A DNA stretch of 64,000 bases from Martinezella tropici (GCA_000799755.1 JUHI01000018.1:1-64000); one strand, 5' to 3'. Numbered from the stretch's first letter, positions 44,728-53,832 are shown. Program-made: numbers and translations. Notes: a model not told the origin generated them from the sequence alone.

Positions 44728-45708
44728 TCAATGCTGCAAAAGGAAGGCATGTTCGCCGACGAGACGGCGGCGGAGCCATGCGGAAAACTGGTCGACGGCG
44801 ATGATCGTCACGAAGAGCAGCAGCACCAGCGCCATGGTCTTGGCGCCGAAGCCGCGCGAGATCGAAAGCTTCAGCTCCTCGCCGATACCGCCGCCGCCGA
44901 CGGCGCCGATGATGGTGGAGGCGCGGACGTTGATCTCGAGACGCAGCAGTGCGTAGGAGGCGAAATTCGGCATGACCTGCGGCAGGGCGGCGAAACGCAC
45001 GCGCTCGGTCCAGCTCGCGCCAACGGCGCGCATGCCTTCGTCCGACTTCATGTCGATATTCTCGACGACCTCGTAGAACAGCTTGCCGAGCGCGCCGATC
45101 GTGTGCAGGCCGACCGCGATGATGGCGGCGATCGGGCCGATCGACAGGATCGCCGAAAACAGGCCGGCGATGACGATTTCCGGAAAGGCGCGCAGGAATT
45201 CCATGATGCGCTTCGTCACCAGTCGGATCGGATTGGAAGGCGACATGTTGCGCGCGGCAAAAAAGGCCATGGGCACTGCGAAGACGAAGCCGATGATGGT
45301 CGAAACCAGCGCCACGTTGATCGTGATGATCATCAGCTCGAAATATTCGGGGATGTAGAAATCGCCCCATACATAGACGCGGCCGAGCGGGAAGTTGAAT
45401 TCTTCGCCGCCGGCGCCATTCGCGCCATTCGGGCTCGGCAGGTCGAAGAGCGCCCGGTAGACGTCGCTCCAGTCCTTGGGGATGAGCCAGCTCAGGAAGT
45501 CGAAGAGATGCGGCAGCCGCTCGAAGAAGTGGCCGGCATTGCTTTCGTCGGCGAAACGCACCGAGCTGACGAAGGCGACAAGCAGGATCACGAGGCCGAT
45601 GCCGGTGTAGAGACGGCGCTTGGCCACCATCTTGCTCCAGGCGTCGCCGATCTCCTTGGCGCTCTGCGGCGCGCTCTGCATGTTCGGGTGCGTATCGGCG
45701 ATCGTCAT
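44728..45708 (-). CDS. phnE: Phosphonate ABC transporter permease PhnE2
   Basis: A 326-residue inner-membrane permease of the PhnE family with about six helices. It has the coupling segment EINVRASTIIGAVGGGGIGE near residue 255 and PSNPIRLVTKRIMEFLRAFP in the middle. AGGATT precedes the start. It is encoded between phnD and phnE1 and shares their operon. Confidence 0.95.
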   Translation of the reverse strand: MTIADTHPNMQSAPQSAKEIGDAWSKMVAKRRLYTGIGLVILLVAFVSSVRFADESNAGHFFERLPHLFDFLSWLIPKDWSDVYRALFDLPSPNGANGAGGEEFNFPLGRVYVWGDFYIPEYFELMIITINVALVSTIIGFVFAVPMAFFAARNMSPSNPIRLVTKRIMEFLRAFPEIVIAGLFSAILSIGPIAAIIAVGLHTIGALGKLFYEVVENIDMKSDEGMRAVGASWTERVRFAALPQVMPNFASYALLRLEINVRASTIIGAVGGGGIGEELKLSISRGFGAKTMALVLLLFVTIIAVDQFSAWLRRRLVGEHAFLLQH

Positions 45709-45774
45709 GAAATCCTGCCTTTGTGAACAGCAAAAGGGCGGCCGTTGCCGGCCGCCCAGTTATCGGGATGCGGA

Positions 45775-46686
45775 TCAGCCGCCGATGGCAGCCTTACGAA
45801 CGTCGATAACGGCGTTGTAGAAGTCCGGGGTAACCTTGACATAGCCCTTGAAGTCGCCGCCTTCGACAGCGTTGAAGCACTTGGCGTCAGCCGTCGGGAG
45901 CTTCATGAAGAAGTCCGAGAGCTTGGTCTGCCATTCGGTGCCGAGCGCGTTGCGAACGACGAGCGGGCCGTTCGGGATCAGCGGCGAACGCCAGACTTCG
46001 ACGAGCTTGTTCGGGTCTACGGCGCCCTTGTCGACTTCCTTGCGGAAGGTACCGGAGGTGAAGCCGTCCTTGAAATCGCCAACGCCCGAGGAGTCGTCGA
46101 CAGCAACGTCGACCTTGCCGTCGTAAGCGGCGAGGAGGTTGTTCTCATGGCCGCCGTTGAACTGGGTCGAGCCGAAGAACTTGTCGTTCGGCATGCCGGT
46201 GGTCTTCGGAATCTGCGTCAGCGGAACGAGGTAGCCAGACGTGGAGTCCGGATCGGCGTAGCCGAGCTTCTTGCCCTTGGCGTCCATGATCGTCTTGATG
46301 CCGGAGGACTTGAGAGCGAGGCCGATCGAGTAGTAGCCGGTCGAACCGTCGGTCTGCTGCGTGGTCAGGATCGGGGTGACGGCCTTCGGGTCCTTGATGG
46401 CGACGGCTGCGTAGCCGGAAGCGCCGAGTTCTGCGAAGTCGAGCGTGCCGCCGAGCAGGCCCTGGATAACGCCGTCATAGTCGGCGGCCGGGAAGAGCGA
46501 TACCTTCTCGAAGCCGAATTCCTTCTTCAGGTGGTCGGCGAGGCAGGCATAGTTGCGCAGACGGTCGGCTTCGTTTTCGCCGCCGAGAATGCCGACGCGG
46601 AATTCCTTGAGGTCTGCAGCGTTAGCAGCAGCGCCGACTGCGAGCGCGACGAGCGCCGTAGCAGCAAAAAGTGCTTTCTTCAACAT
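45775..46686 (-). CDS. phnD: Phosphonate ABC transporter substrate-binding protein
   Basis: A 303-residue periplasmic protein with signal peptide LFAATALVALAVGAAANA. The mature protein starts with EFRVGILGGENEADRLRNY, as in PhnD, and has SGYLVPLTQIPKTTGM and YDGKVDVAVDDSSGVGDF in the binding lobes. It binds alkylphosphonates for PhnC-PhnE. GGAGACGA supports the start. Confidence 0.96.
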   Translation of the reverse strand: MLKKALFAATALVALAVGAAANAADLKEFRVGILGGENEADRLRNYACLADHLKKEFGFEKVSLFPAADYDGVIQGLLGGTLDFAELGASGYAAVAIKDPKAVTPILTTQQTDGSTGYYSIGLALKSSGIKTIMDAKGKKLGYADPDSTSGYLVPLTQIPKTTGMPNDKFFGSTQFNGGHENNLLAAYDGKVDVAVDDSSGVGDFKDGFTSGTFRKEVDKGAVDPNKLVEVWRSPLIPNGPLVVRNALGTEWQTKLSDFFMKLPTADAKCFNAVEGGDFKGYVKVTPDFYNAVIDVRKAAIGG

Positions 46687-46778
46687 GGGTTCGTCTCCTG
46701 ATTAACCGGTGTCCCCGGATGCCTTCGGTCTAGAAGAAATGCGCCCTTGACGCGGGCCTTCGATCCCGGCCGTCCCTC

Positions 46779-47633
46779 TCAGAGACCGGCCAGCGCCAGC
46801 GGTTGCGGGCCGGCAGATTCGGTTGCCGCAGCCTGTGCGGCCGGATCGGCAATGTTGATCGACGTCGACGTCATGCTCTCGTCGATGCCGGCACCGTCCT
46901 TGTCGGTGCCATAGATTTCCTTGACGGCGGCGGCCGTCAGATCGGCCGGCTTGCCGTCGAAGACAACCTTGCCGGCTGCCATGCCGACAATGCGTTCGCA
47001 ATAGTTGCGGGCCGTGTCGAGCGTGTGCAGGTTGGTGATGACGGTGATGCCTTCGCGCTCGTTGATATCCCGCAGCGCGTCCATGACGATCTTGGCGTTC
47101 AGCGGATCGAGCGAGGCGATCGGCTCGTCGGCGAGCATCATCTTCGGCTGCTGCATCAGGGCACGGCAGATGGCAACGCGCTGCTGCTGGCCGCCGGAAA
47201 GCGTGCCGGCCATCTGCAGGGCCGTCTGCTCGATACCGAGGCGCTCGAGCGCAGCGATCGCCTGGATGCGCTCCTCGCGGGTGAAGACGGACAGTAGGCT
47301 CATGACCGTCGAGCGATGATTGAGACGACCGAGCATGACGTTGGTGAGCACGTCGAGGCGTGGAACAAGGTTGAACTGCTGGAAGATCATGGCGCAATCG
47401 CGCTGCCAGCTGCGCAACGCGCGACCGGTGAGCTTCGACACTTCGACGCCGGAAAAATGGATCGAGCCGGAGCTCGGGTCGGCCAGGCGATTGATCATGC
47501 GCAACAGGGTGGACTTGCCGGCGCCGGAACGGCCGATGACGCCGACCATCTGTCCCTGCGGTATGTCCAAAGTCACGGAATCGACAGCGAGCTTGTTGCC
47601 AAACCGGCGCGAGACATTCCTGAGTTCGAACAT
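46779..47633 (-). CDS. phnC: Phosphonate ABC transporter ATP-binding protein
   Basis: A 284-residue ATPase with Walker A GRSGAGKSTLLRM near residue 35, signature LSGGQQQRVAICRAL, Walker B MMLADEPIASLDP and the PhnC segment FNLVPRLDVLTNVMLGRL. The start at 47633 (MFELRNVSRRFG) has AAGGGAAG upstream. It is the first gene of the transporter part of the locus and is preceded by a 222-bp gap with a PHO-box-like site. Confidence 0.96.
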   Translation of the reverse strand: MFELRNVSRRFGNKLAVDSVTLDIPQGQMVGVIGRSGAGKSTLLRMINRLADPSSGSIHFSGVEVSKLTGRALRSWQRDCAMIFQQFNLVPRLDVLTNVMLGRLNHRSTVMSLLSVFTREERIQAIAALERLGIEQTALQMAGTLSGGQQQRVAICRALMQQPKMMLADEPIASLDPLNAKIVMDALRDINEREGITVITNLHTLDTARNYCERIVGMAAGKVVFDGKPADLTAAAVKEIYGTDKDGAGIDESMTSTSINIADPAAQAAATESAGPQPLALAGL

Positions 47634-47779
47634 AGTGCTTCCCTTTCGCGGCTGCCGGGCTGCAAAAACTTCAGCTCTACCGGTGCTAAGAATGGGCGCA
47701 TGCCCTTGCCTCGAAGGAGTTTCGAGGGGGCTGGCGCCAACCACAAGGCAACCGATTAGTCCCGCTTCATGAAGCTCCA

Positions 47780-47797
47780 ATGTCAGTTTTGTGTAAC
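47780..47797 (-). promoter_or_regulatory. PHO-box-like site upstream of phnC
   Basis: On the minus strand GTTACACAAAACTGACAT shows two 7-mers 11 bases apart, matching the PhoB box layout CTGTCAC-N4-CTGTCAT, strongly in the second half and weakly in the first. A palindrome TGTAACTGCTGTTACA overlaps at 47792-47807. It lies about 150 bases before phnC, a sensible place for phosphate-starvation activation of phnCDE. Confidence 0.5.
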
Positions 47798-47855
47798 TGC
47801 TGTTACAATCCGGGCCGATTTTGCAAGATTAGCCGGCTGAAGGATTTCCTTGAAT

Positions 47856-48410
47856 TTAGCCGTCAAACATGCCTGTCGGCAGGCCGTCCATGCTGACGCT
47901 ATTCTTCTCACGCCAGTATTCCTCAATCCCTTCAGGCCCCTTGGCCTTTGCCCATTGATCGAGGCTCGGTCTCTCGCCTTCATAAGAGAAGAGCGGCACG
48001 CCGAAACCGCAGGAGGTCTGTACGAGATCGAAGTCCAGCCACACGATCTGCCGCGCCCCGAGCGGCTCTTCGCCCGCATAGTGATCGTGCAGCAATTGCC
48101 GATATTTGGACGAGGAACGACGGATGATCCGGCCGCGGCCATAGAGGCGCAGGATCATCGGCGGACCCTCGACGGCGCAGAACATGATGGTCAGGCGGCC
48201 GTCAGCCTGCATATGCGCTGCCGTCTCGCTGCCGCTGCCGGTGCGATCGAGATAGATGGCTGTGTTCGGGGAGATGATGCGCAGGCACAGCGTTTCGCGC
48301 GGCGAGATATTGACACGGGAATCCGCAGTCGCCGATGCCGTGAAGAAGACGTGCTGCCGCGCGATGAAATCGCGCAGCCGGTCGTCGATGCTGAAAAACT
48401 GCTTTGCCAT
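47856..48410 (-). CDS. Pyridoxamine 5'-phosphate oxidase-family protein in the phn locus
   Basis: A 184-residue protein with the FMN-binding split-barrel fold: MAKQFFSIDDRLRDFIARQ, HVFFTASATADSRVNISPR, NTAIYLDRTGSGSETAAHM and GRLTIMFCAVEGPPMILRL. The family includes oxidases, heme or F420-binding proteins and many of unknown role. AGGAGTTTCC supports the start at 48410. It lies between the hexapeptide transferase and phnC on the same strand, so it may be an operon member or a passenger. Its substrate is unknown. Confidence 0.88.
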   Translation of the reverse strand: MAKQFFSIDDRLRDFIARQHVFFTASATADSRVNISPRETLCLRIISPNTAIYLDRTGSGSETAAHMQADGRLTIMFCAVEGPPMILRLYGRGRIIRRSSSKYRQLLHDHYAGEEPLGARQIVWLDFDLVQTSCGFGVPLFSYEGERPSLDQWAKAKGPEGIEEYWREKNSVSMDGLPTGMFDG

Positions 48411-48503
48411 GGAAACTCCTCCCGATCCCGCCCTTGCAAGGATCGTCTGAAAGCTGGATCGCTCGTCAACGCCTTGCAAGCTTGAATTGGGCGGAAACGG
48501 TTC

Positions 48504-49121
48504 TCAGGCGTCGTAGCGATCCAGAAATTCTTCCGCCGAAAGCGCGCGAAAGTCTGCGAGCGCGGTGCGCAGGCGGTCGTGATTCCAATCCCACCATGAG
48601 AGCTTGTCCATGCGCGCGCCGACTTCGGGCGTGAAGCGCTCGCGGATGAGCTTGGCCGGCACGCCGCCGACGATCGTATAGGGCGCCACGTTCTTGGAGA
48701 CGACCGCGCCGGCGCCGATAACGGCACCATTGCCGACCGTAACGCCGGGCAGCACGGTCGCGCCGTGGCCGATCCAGACATCGTGGCCGATCACGACCCG
48801 GTTGTCGCGACGCCAGGTGAAGAAATCGGTCTCCATATCGGCATCCGGCCAATAATCGGCGGCGCGATAGGTGAAGTGGTGCAGCGTGGCGCGCCATGTC
48901 GGATGGTTGGTGGCATTGATGCGCACCGCGGCGGCGATGTTGACGAACTTGCCGATCGTCGCGCACCAGACCGCACCATCCTGCATGATATAGGAGTAGT
49001 CGCCGATTTCGACTTCATCGATGCGGCAGCGGTCGGAGACTTCGGTATAGCGGCCGAGCGTCGAATTGTTGACGCTGGCCGAAGGGCTGATGAAGGGCGT
49101 TTCGCCCAGTTTGCGGTTCAT
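48504..49121 (-). CDS. Phosphonate-locus hexapeptide-repeat acetyltransferase-like protein
   Basis: A 205-residue left-handed beta-helix protein of the xenobiotic acetyltransferase type, with hexapeptide repeats from about residue 15 to 165 (NNSTLGRYTEVSDRCRID, VVIGHDVWIGHGATVLPGV, GNGAVIGAGAVVSKNV). It matches the phn-associated hexapeptide family found in C-P lyase operons. It probably acylates a phosphonate substrate or intermediate, perhaps replacing PhnO; this is inference. It overlaps phnL by four bases. Confidence 0.9.
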   Translation of the reverse strand: MNRKLGETPFISPSASVNNSTLGRYTEVSDRCRIDEVEIGDYSYIMQDGAVWCATIGKFVNIAAAVRINATNHPTWRATLHHFTYRAADYWPDADMETDFFTWRRDNRVVIGHDVWIGHGATVLPGVTVGNGAVIGAGAVVSKNVAPYTIVGGVPAKLIRERFTPEVGARMDKLSWWDWNHDRLRTALADFRALSAEEFLDRYDA

Positions 49122-49825
49122 GCGGCTGCCTTCCGGGGCGAGAATTGCGAGACGTCGAGAATGCGGCTGCCGACGGCCTCGCGCACCTCTTCGTCATGGA
49201 AGATGCCGAGAAGGGCGACGCCTGCCCGCTTCTTTTCTTCGATCATGTCGACGACGACGGCCCGGTTCCTGGCATCGAGCGATGCCGTGGGTTCGTCGAG
49301 CAGCAGGATGGCATGGTCGGTGATGAAGCCGCGGGCGATGTTGACGCGCTGCTGTTCGCCGCCCGAGAAGGTGGCTGGCGGCAACTGCCAGAGTTCCTGC
49401 GGCAGGTTCAACTGGGCCAGCAATTTGGCTGCGCGGTCGCGAGCATCCGCCAAGGACACGCCACGGGCAAACAGCGGCTCGGCAACGACATCGAGGGCGG
49501 CGACGCGCGGCACGGTGCGCAGGAACTGGCTGACGTAGCCCATCGTCTGGCGACGGACGTCGAGCACCGTGCGCGGGTCGGCGGTCGCGAGATCGACGAT
49601 CCTGCCCTTGTGGGAAACGAGGATCTGACCGCTGTCGACGGCGTAATTGCCGTAGATCATCTTGAGCAGTGAGCTCTTGCCGATGCCCGACGGGCCGCCG
49701 AGTACGACGCATTCGCCCGAGGCGACGGAGAAGGAGACGTCGGCGACGACGGGCAGGCGAATGCCGTCGCGCAGATGCATGGTGAAGCTTTTGAAGACTT
49801 CGGAAACGACGAGTGGGGTTGCCAT
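49118..49825 (-). CDS. phnL: C-P lyase ABC-type ATPase PhnL
   Basis: A 235-residue ABC-family nucleotide-binding protein of the C-P lyase system, with Walker A GGPSGIGKSSLLKM near residue 43, signature FSGGEQQRVNIARGF and Walker B LLLDEPTASLDARNR. It is not a transporter component; it binds the PhnGHIJ-PhnK complex. It lies nine bases after phnK. Confidence 0.95.
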   Translation of the reverse strand: MATPLVVSEVFKSFTMHLRDGIRLPVVADVSFSVASGECVVLGGPSGIGKSSLLKMIYGNYAVDSGQILVSHKGRIVDLATADPRTVLDVRRQTMGYVSQFLRTVPRVAALDVVAEPLFARGVSLADARDRAAKLLAQLNLPQELWQLPPATFSGGEQQRVNIARGFITDHAILLLDEPTASLDARNRAVVVDMIEEKKRAGVALLGIFHDEEVREAVGSRILDVSQFSPRKAAA

Positions 49826-49834
49826 GTTTTTTCC

Positions 49835-50611
49835 TCAGACCTGCAGGATCGAAGAGACCAGCAGTTGCGTATAGGGTTCGCGCGGATCGTCGAGTACGCG
49901 ATCGGTCAGGCCGTGCTCGATGACGTATCCGTCCTTCATCACCATCATGCGATGCGACAGGAGCCGGGCGACGGCGAGGTCGTGCGTGACGATAATGGCC
50001 GACAGGCCGAGATCGTTGACGAGGCCACGAACGAGGTCGAGCAGGCGCGCCTGCACGGAGACGTCGAGACCGCCGGTCGGTTCGTCCATGAAGACGAGGC
50101 GGGGGCCGGTCACCAGGTTGCGGGCGATCTGCAGGCGCTGGCGCATGCCGCCGGAGAAGGCGCGCGGCTGGTCGTCGATGCGGTCGGCATCGATCTCGAC
50201 GCGCTCCAGCCAATCGATGGCCGTGTTGCGGATGTTGCCGTAGTGGCGGTTGCCGATCGCCATCAGCCGCTCGCCGACATTGGCGCCGGCCGAAACCGTC
50301 ATGCGCAGGCCGTCGGCCGGGTTCTGATGCACGAAGCCCCAGTCGGTGCGCATCAGGAAGCGGCGTTCCGCCTCGTTCATGCGGAACAGGTCGCGATAGG
50401 TCTCGTCGCGCATATGGTATTCGACGCTGCCCGTCGTCGGCAGCAGCCGTGTCGAGATGCAGTTGAGGAGCGTCGTCTTGCCGGAACCGGATTCGCCGAC
50501 GATGGCGAGGACCTCGCCGGGCCAGAGCTCGAAGGACACGTCGCGGCAGCCGATGCGACTACCGTAGAATTTCGAGATGTCCTTGACCTTCAGAAGGGGT
50601 GAGTCACTCAT
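49835..50611 (-). CDS. phnK: C-P lyase ABC-type ATPase PhnK
   Basis: A 258-residue ABC-family protein with Walker A GESGSGKTTLLNCIS near residue 39, signature FSGGMRQRLQIARNL and Walker B LVFMDEPTGGLDVS. PhnK docks on PhnJ in the core complex. Its start overlaps the phnJ stop by four bases. Confidence 0.95.
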   Translation of the reverse strand: MSDSPLLKVKDISKFYGSRIGCRDVSFELWPGEVLAIVGESGSGKTTLLNCISTRLLPTTGSVEYHMRDETYRDLFRMNEAERRFLMRTDWGFVHQNPADGLRMTVSAGANVGERLMAIGNRHYGNIRNTAIDWLERVEIDADRIDDQPRAFSGGMRQRLQIARNLVTGPRLVFMDEPTGGLDVSVQARLLDLVRGLVNDLGLSAIIVTHDLAVARLLSHRMMVMKDGYVIEHGLTDRVLDDPREPYTQLLVSSILQV

Positions 50612-51519
50612 TCGGCAGCCTCCTTGCCACCACGCAGTCCATCGGATGCGAGCCCATTTGACGCCAGCATGTGGCCGGCATGGCCATGGGCACGGCGGTC
50701 TTCGCAGAAATCAGTGTCGGAGCAGACGAACATGCGGCCGCCCTTGTCGTCGAGGATCACCTCGTCGAGATAGACCTGCTCGGCGCCGCAAAGCGCGCAG
50801 GGTTTGTCGAAGCGCTGCACTTCGAAGGGATGGTCCTCGAAATCGAGGCTGACGACTTCGGTGTAAGGCGGCACGGCATAGATGCGCTTTTCACGGCCGG
50901 CGCCGAACAGCTGCAGCGCGTCCGAAAGGTGCATTTTCGGATTGTCGAACTTCGGCGTCGGCGAGGGGTCCATCACGTAACGGCCGGCGACCTTCACCGG
51001 ATAGGCATAGGTCGTGGCAATGCGGCCGTTGCGGGCGATATCCTCGTAGAGCTTCACATGCATGAGGCCATATTCCTCGAGCGCATGCATCTTGCGCGTC
51101 TCCGTCTCGCGCGGTTCCAGGAAGCGTAGGGGTTCCGGGATCGGCACCTGGTAGACGAGCACTTGATTGGGGCCAAGCTTGGTTTCCGGAATGCGGTGGC
51201 GCGTCTGGATGATCGTCGCCTCTTCCGTGCGGGTGGTGACGGCGACATTGGCGACCTTCTGGAAGAAGGCGCGGATCGAGACGGCATTGGTGGTGTCGTC
51301 GGCGCCCTGGTCGATGACCTTCAGCACGTCCTGCGGGCCGATAATCGCGGCCGTCAGCTGCACGCCGCCGGTGCCCCAGCCGTAAGGCATGGGCATTTCG
51401 CGGGAGGCGAAAGGCACCTGATAGCCGGGAATGGAGATCGCCTTCAGAATGGCGCGGCGGATCATCCGCTTGGTCTGCTCGTCGAGATAGGCGAAGTTGT
51501 AGGTGGCGAGTTCGGTCAT
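50608..51519 (-). CDS. phnJ: Carbon-phosphorus lyase core, radical SAM enzyme PhnJ
   Basis: A 303-residue enzyme that cleaves the C-P bond of ribose 1-phosphonate 5-phosphate. The iron-sulfur motif C-x2-C-x21-C is intact, from CALCGAEQVYLDE to GGRMFVC, followed by SDTDFC. The N-terminal glycine-rich GWGTGGVQLTAAIIG carries the proposed radical glycine. The C-terminal tail beyond residue 285 is hydrophilic and His/Gly-rich. The start at 51519 overlaps the phnI stop. Confidence 0.97.
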   Translation of the reverse strand: MTELATYNFAYLDEQTKRMIRRAILKAISIPGYQVPFASREMPMPYGWGTGGVQLTAAIIGPQDVLKVIDQGADDTTNAVSIRAFFQKVANVAVTTRTEEATIIQTRHRIPETKLGPNQVLVYQVPIPEPLRFLEPRETETRKMHALEEYGLMHVKLYEDIARNGRIATTYAYPVKVAGRYVMDPSPTPKFDNPKMHLSDALQLFGAGREKRIYAVPPYTEVVSLDFEDHPFEVQRFDKPCALCGAEQVYLDEVILDDKGGRMFVCSDTDFCEDRRAHGHAGHMLASNGLASDGLRGGKEAAE

Positions 51520-52625
51520 TCGGCTGCCTCCGTCATGGGGTCCATGCCGCGCTCGCGAGCGGCCTCGAAATCGCGGCGCATGCGCCGCACCAGGTCGAGT
51601 TCGGCCTGGAAGTCGACATAGTGCGGCAGCTTCAGATGTTCGACGAAGCCGGTCGCCTGCACGTTGTCGGAGTGGGAGATGACGAATTCCTCGTCCTGGG
51701 CCGGCGCGACAATGTCTTCGCCGAGTTCCTCGGCGCGCAGCGCGCGGTCGACCAGCGACATGGCCATGGCCTTGCGCTCGCTCTGGCCGAAGACCAGTCC
51801 GTAGCCGCGGGTAAACTGCGGCGGCGCCTTGGCCGAGCCCATGAACTGGTTGACCATCTGGCACTCGGTCACCTGGATGCGACCGAGCGAGACGGCGAAG
51901 CCGAGTTCCGGCACGTCGAATTCCACCTCCACTTCGCCGATACGGATTTCGCCGGTGAAGGGGTGGGTGCGGCCGTAGCCGCGCTGGGTCGAATAGCCAA
52001 GTGCGAGGAGGAAGCCTTCGTCGCCACGGGCGAGCGCCTGCAGACGCAGATCGCGGGTCATCGGAAATTCCAGCGGTTCGCGCGTCAGGTCGCCGATCTC
52101 ATGATCGACGGGCAGCGTGCCGTCGCCCTCGATCAGGCCTTCCTGACCGAGGATTTCCGAAACGCGCATGATGCGGCCGTCCTCGGCGGGACGCTGCATC
52201 GGCTCGTCGACGGCCTCGTCGGTGAGCAGGCTCGGGTCGAGCAGACGATGCGTGTAGTCGAAGGTCGGGCCGAGAAGCTGGCCGCCCGGCAGATCCTTGT
52301 AGGTTGCGGAGATGCGGCGCTCGATCTTCATCGCCGATGTGTCAAGCGGCTGCGAATAGCCGAAGCGCGGCAGCGTCGTGCGGTAGGCTCTGAGGAGGAA
52401 GATCGCTTCGATCATGTCGCCGCGCGCCTGGCGAACGGCAAGGGCCGCCAGGGTGCGATCATAGAGCGAGGCTTCGGCCATGACGCGGTCGACGGCCAGC
52501 GCGAGCTGCGCCACGATCTGGTCGATGCCAACAGCCGGCAGCGCGCGGTCGCCGCGACGACGGTCGGCAAGCAGCCGGTGAGCATTGGCGATGGCGGCTT
52601 CGCCACCTTTTACAGCAACATACAT
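51516..52625 (-). CDS. phnI: C-P lyase core subunit, nucleosidase PhnI
   Basis: A 369-residue subunit that, with PhnG, PhnH and PhnL, transfers phosphonate to the ribose C1 of ATP, releasing adenine. Family segments include MYVAVKGGEAAIANAH at the N terminus, LGYSTQRGYGRTHPFTGEI and TECQMVNQFMGSAKAPPQF. It overlaps phnJ by four bases and follows phnH after three bases. Confidence 0.97.
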   Translation of the reverse strand: MYVAVKGGEAAIANAHRLLADRRRGDRALPAVGIDQIVAQLALAVDRVMAEASLYDRTLAALAVRQARGDMIEAIFLLRAYRTTLPRFGYSQPLDTSAMKIERRISATYKDLPGGQLLGPTFDYTHRLLDPSLLTDEAVDEPMQRPAEDGRIMRVSEILGQEGLIEGDGTLPVDHEIGDLTREPLEFPMTRDLRLQALARGDEGFLLALGYSTQRGYGRTHPFTGEIRIGEVEVEFDVPELGFAVSLGRIQVTECQMVNQFMGSAKAPPQFTRGYGLVFGQSERKAMAMSLVDRALRAEELGEDIVAPAQDEEFVISHSDNVQATGFVEHLKLPHYVDFQAELDLVRRMRRDFEAARERGMDPMTEAAE

Positions 52626-52628
52626 ATG

Positions 52629-53255
52629 TCACATCTCCGTCGCGATGATCTTGGTGGTGCGCGGCAGGCAGAGGAACTGCCGGCCGGCCGTCAGGATGAG
52701 ATCGACGCCGCGCGGAAAGAGGGCGCGATTGTCGTTCCAGATGCGCAAGAGCGCATCCGGCAGGCCGATCGGGGCGATCATGGTCACATCCTTGATGCCG
52801 GGGCCGGAGAGCGCCAGTTCCTTGCCGCCTTCCAGACTTTCGATTTCCAGAATGATCGTCGTCGACCGGTCCGGATATTCCTGCGTGCCGACGCCGAACT
52901 GGCTGAAGGAGGAAAGCGCCATACCGGCTTCGACAAAGGCGAAATGCGCTTCCAGTCGTTCGGAAATGACGGGAGCGCCGGTATGGAAGGCCAGCCATTC
53001 CGGCAGGCTCGATCTGGCCAGGCCGTTGGAGAGCCAGACCGGCGTGTCATGGTCGCAAAGGGTGAGGCCGATGGCGCCTGCGGCGATGCCGAGCGGTTCC
53101 GGCGGCGCGATGTCGATGGAAACGGTCTGCTTGATGCCCGGCTGTGCCATGGCGTCCATCGTCATCTTGAAGACGCTCTGCGCGTCGAAAACCGGATCGG
53201 TGAAACCGCCGGTCAGGGCCTCGTTGCCGAAGGTCGGGGTGCTGGAAAGGCTCAT
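52629..53255 (-). CDS. phnH: C-P lyase core subunit PhnH
   Basis: A 208-residue subunit of the core complex with a pyridoxal-transferase-like fold but no such cofactor. Segments such as FRVVDIR-type are replaced here by AQSVFKMTMDAMAQPG and GPGIKDVTMIAPIGLP, which are standard for the family in alphaproteobacteria. Its first base overlaps the last of phnG. Confidence 0.95.
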   Translation of the reverse strand: MSLSSTPTFGNEALTGGFTDPVFDAQSVFKMTMDAMAQPGIKQTVSIDIAPPEPLGIAAGAIGLTLCDHDTPVWLSNGLARSSLPEWLAFHTGAPVISERLEAHFAFVEAGMALSSFSQFGVGTQEYPDRSTTIILEIESLEGGKELALSGPGIKDVTMIAPIGLPDALLRIWNDNRALFPRGVDLILTAGRQFLCLPRTTKIIATEM

Positions 53256-53731
53256 CAGTCTTCTCCGCGAACCATGGTGAAGAAATCGACGCGGGTCGCA
53301 GCGGTCTCTTCGGCGCGCTTGCGATCATAGTCTGCGATGCGTTGGGTGACCGGCTGCAGAACAGCCTTTTCGACGAAATCCCTTGTGGCGGGTTGCTGCC
53401 AGAGGGCGTCGAAGATCGCCGAAAGACGGGCCTTTTCCCGATCGGTGCCAAGCGCGTGTGCGTGGCCGATGGTGTTCGACGCCAGCCGGATGGTAGCGCG
53501 CGTCACCGTGACTTCACCGAGGTTGAAGGGGGAGCCGCCGCCGCCGATGCGGCCACGCACCATGACGAGCCCGGTTTCCGGTCCTCGCACCGGCTGCACC
53601 ACCGGTTTGCTCGGCAATGCTTCCCATGCCGCCTCTAGCTCGTCGCGTTCTGTCTGCGCCAGAAGATCGGCGACGCGCTTGCGCTCCCGACGCTCCTGTG
53701 CGGCCGCTTCCTGCCTTTGTGCTGAATTCAT
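53255..53731 (-). CDS. phnG: C-P lyase core subunit PhnG
   Basis: A 158-residue subunit of the C-P lyase core, first gene of the minus-strand locus. Recognisable parts are GLVMVRGRIGGGGSPFNLGE and IGHAHALGTDREKARL. A Glu/Arg-rich N-terminal helix precedes them. GAGGAAAG supports the start at 53731. The operator-like palindrome lies 17 bases upstream. Confidence 0.96.
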   Translation of the reverse strand: MNSAQRQEAAAQERRERKRVADLLAQTERDELEAAWEALPSKPVVQPVRGPETGLVMVRGRIGGGGSPFNLGEVTVTRATIRLASNTIGHAHALGTDREKARLSAIFDALWQQPATRDFVEKAVLQPVTQRIADYDRKRAEETAATRVDFFTMVRGED

Positions 53732-53747
53732 CGCGTCTTTCCTCAAA

Positions 53748-53765
53748 TGTCTATTGATATAGACA
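53748..53765. promoter_or_regulatory. Probable PhnF operator between phnG and phnF
   Basis: The palindrome TGTCTATTGATATAGACA (7-bp arms, 4-base spacer) lies in the 101-bp divergent gap, close to the phnG start. Further partial arms (agac near 53761 and agatagtct near 53774-53782) may form a second site. GntR/HutC-type PhnF proteins bind such sites and repress until a ligand or phosphate starvation relieves it. Confidence 0.65.
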
Positions 53766-53832
53766 ACCATACAAGATAGTCTTATATCTATTAGTGAGTC
53801 GTGACAAGCGTGTGACAGGGCGGGTGGGCGTA

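Noticed and set aside
43373..45733. Single 786-codon frame that could be a fused permease
   Set aside because: Its first 338 residues are out of frame with phnE2 and have no membrane segments. The true phnE1 start is at 44719.
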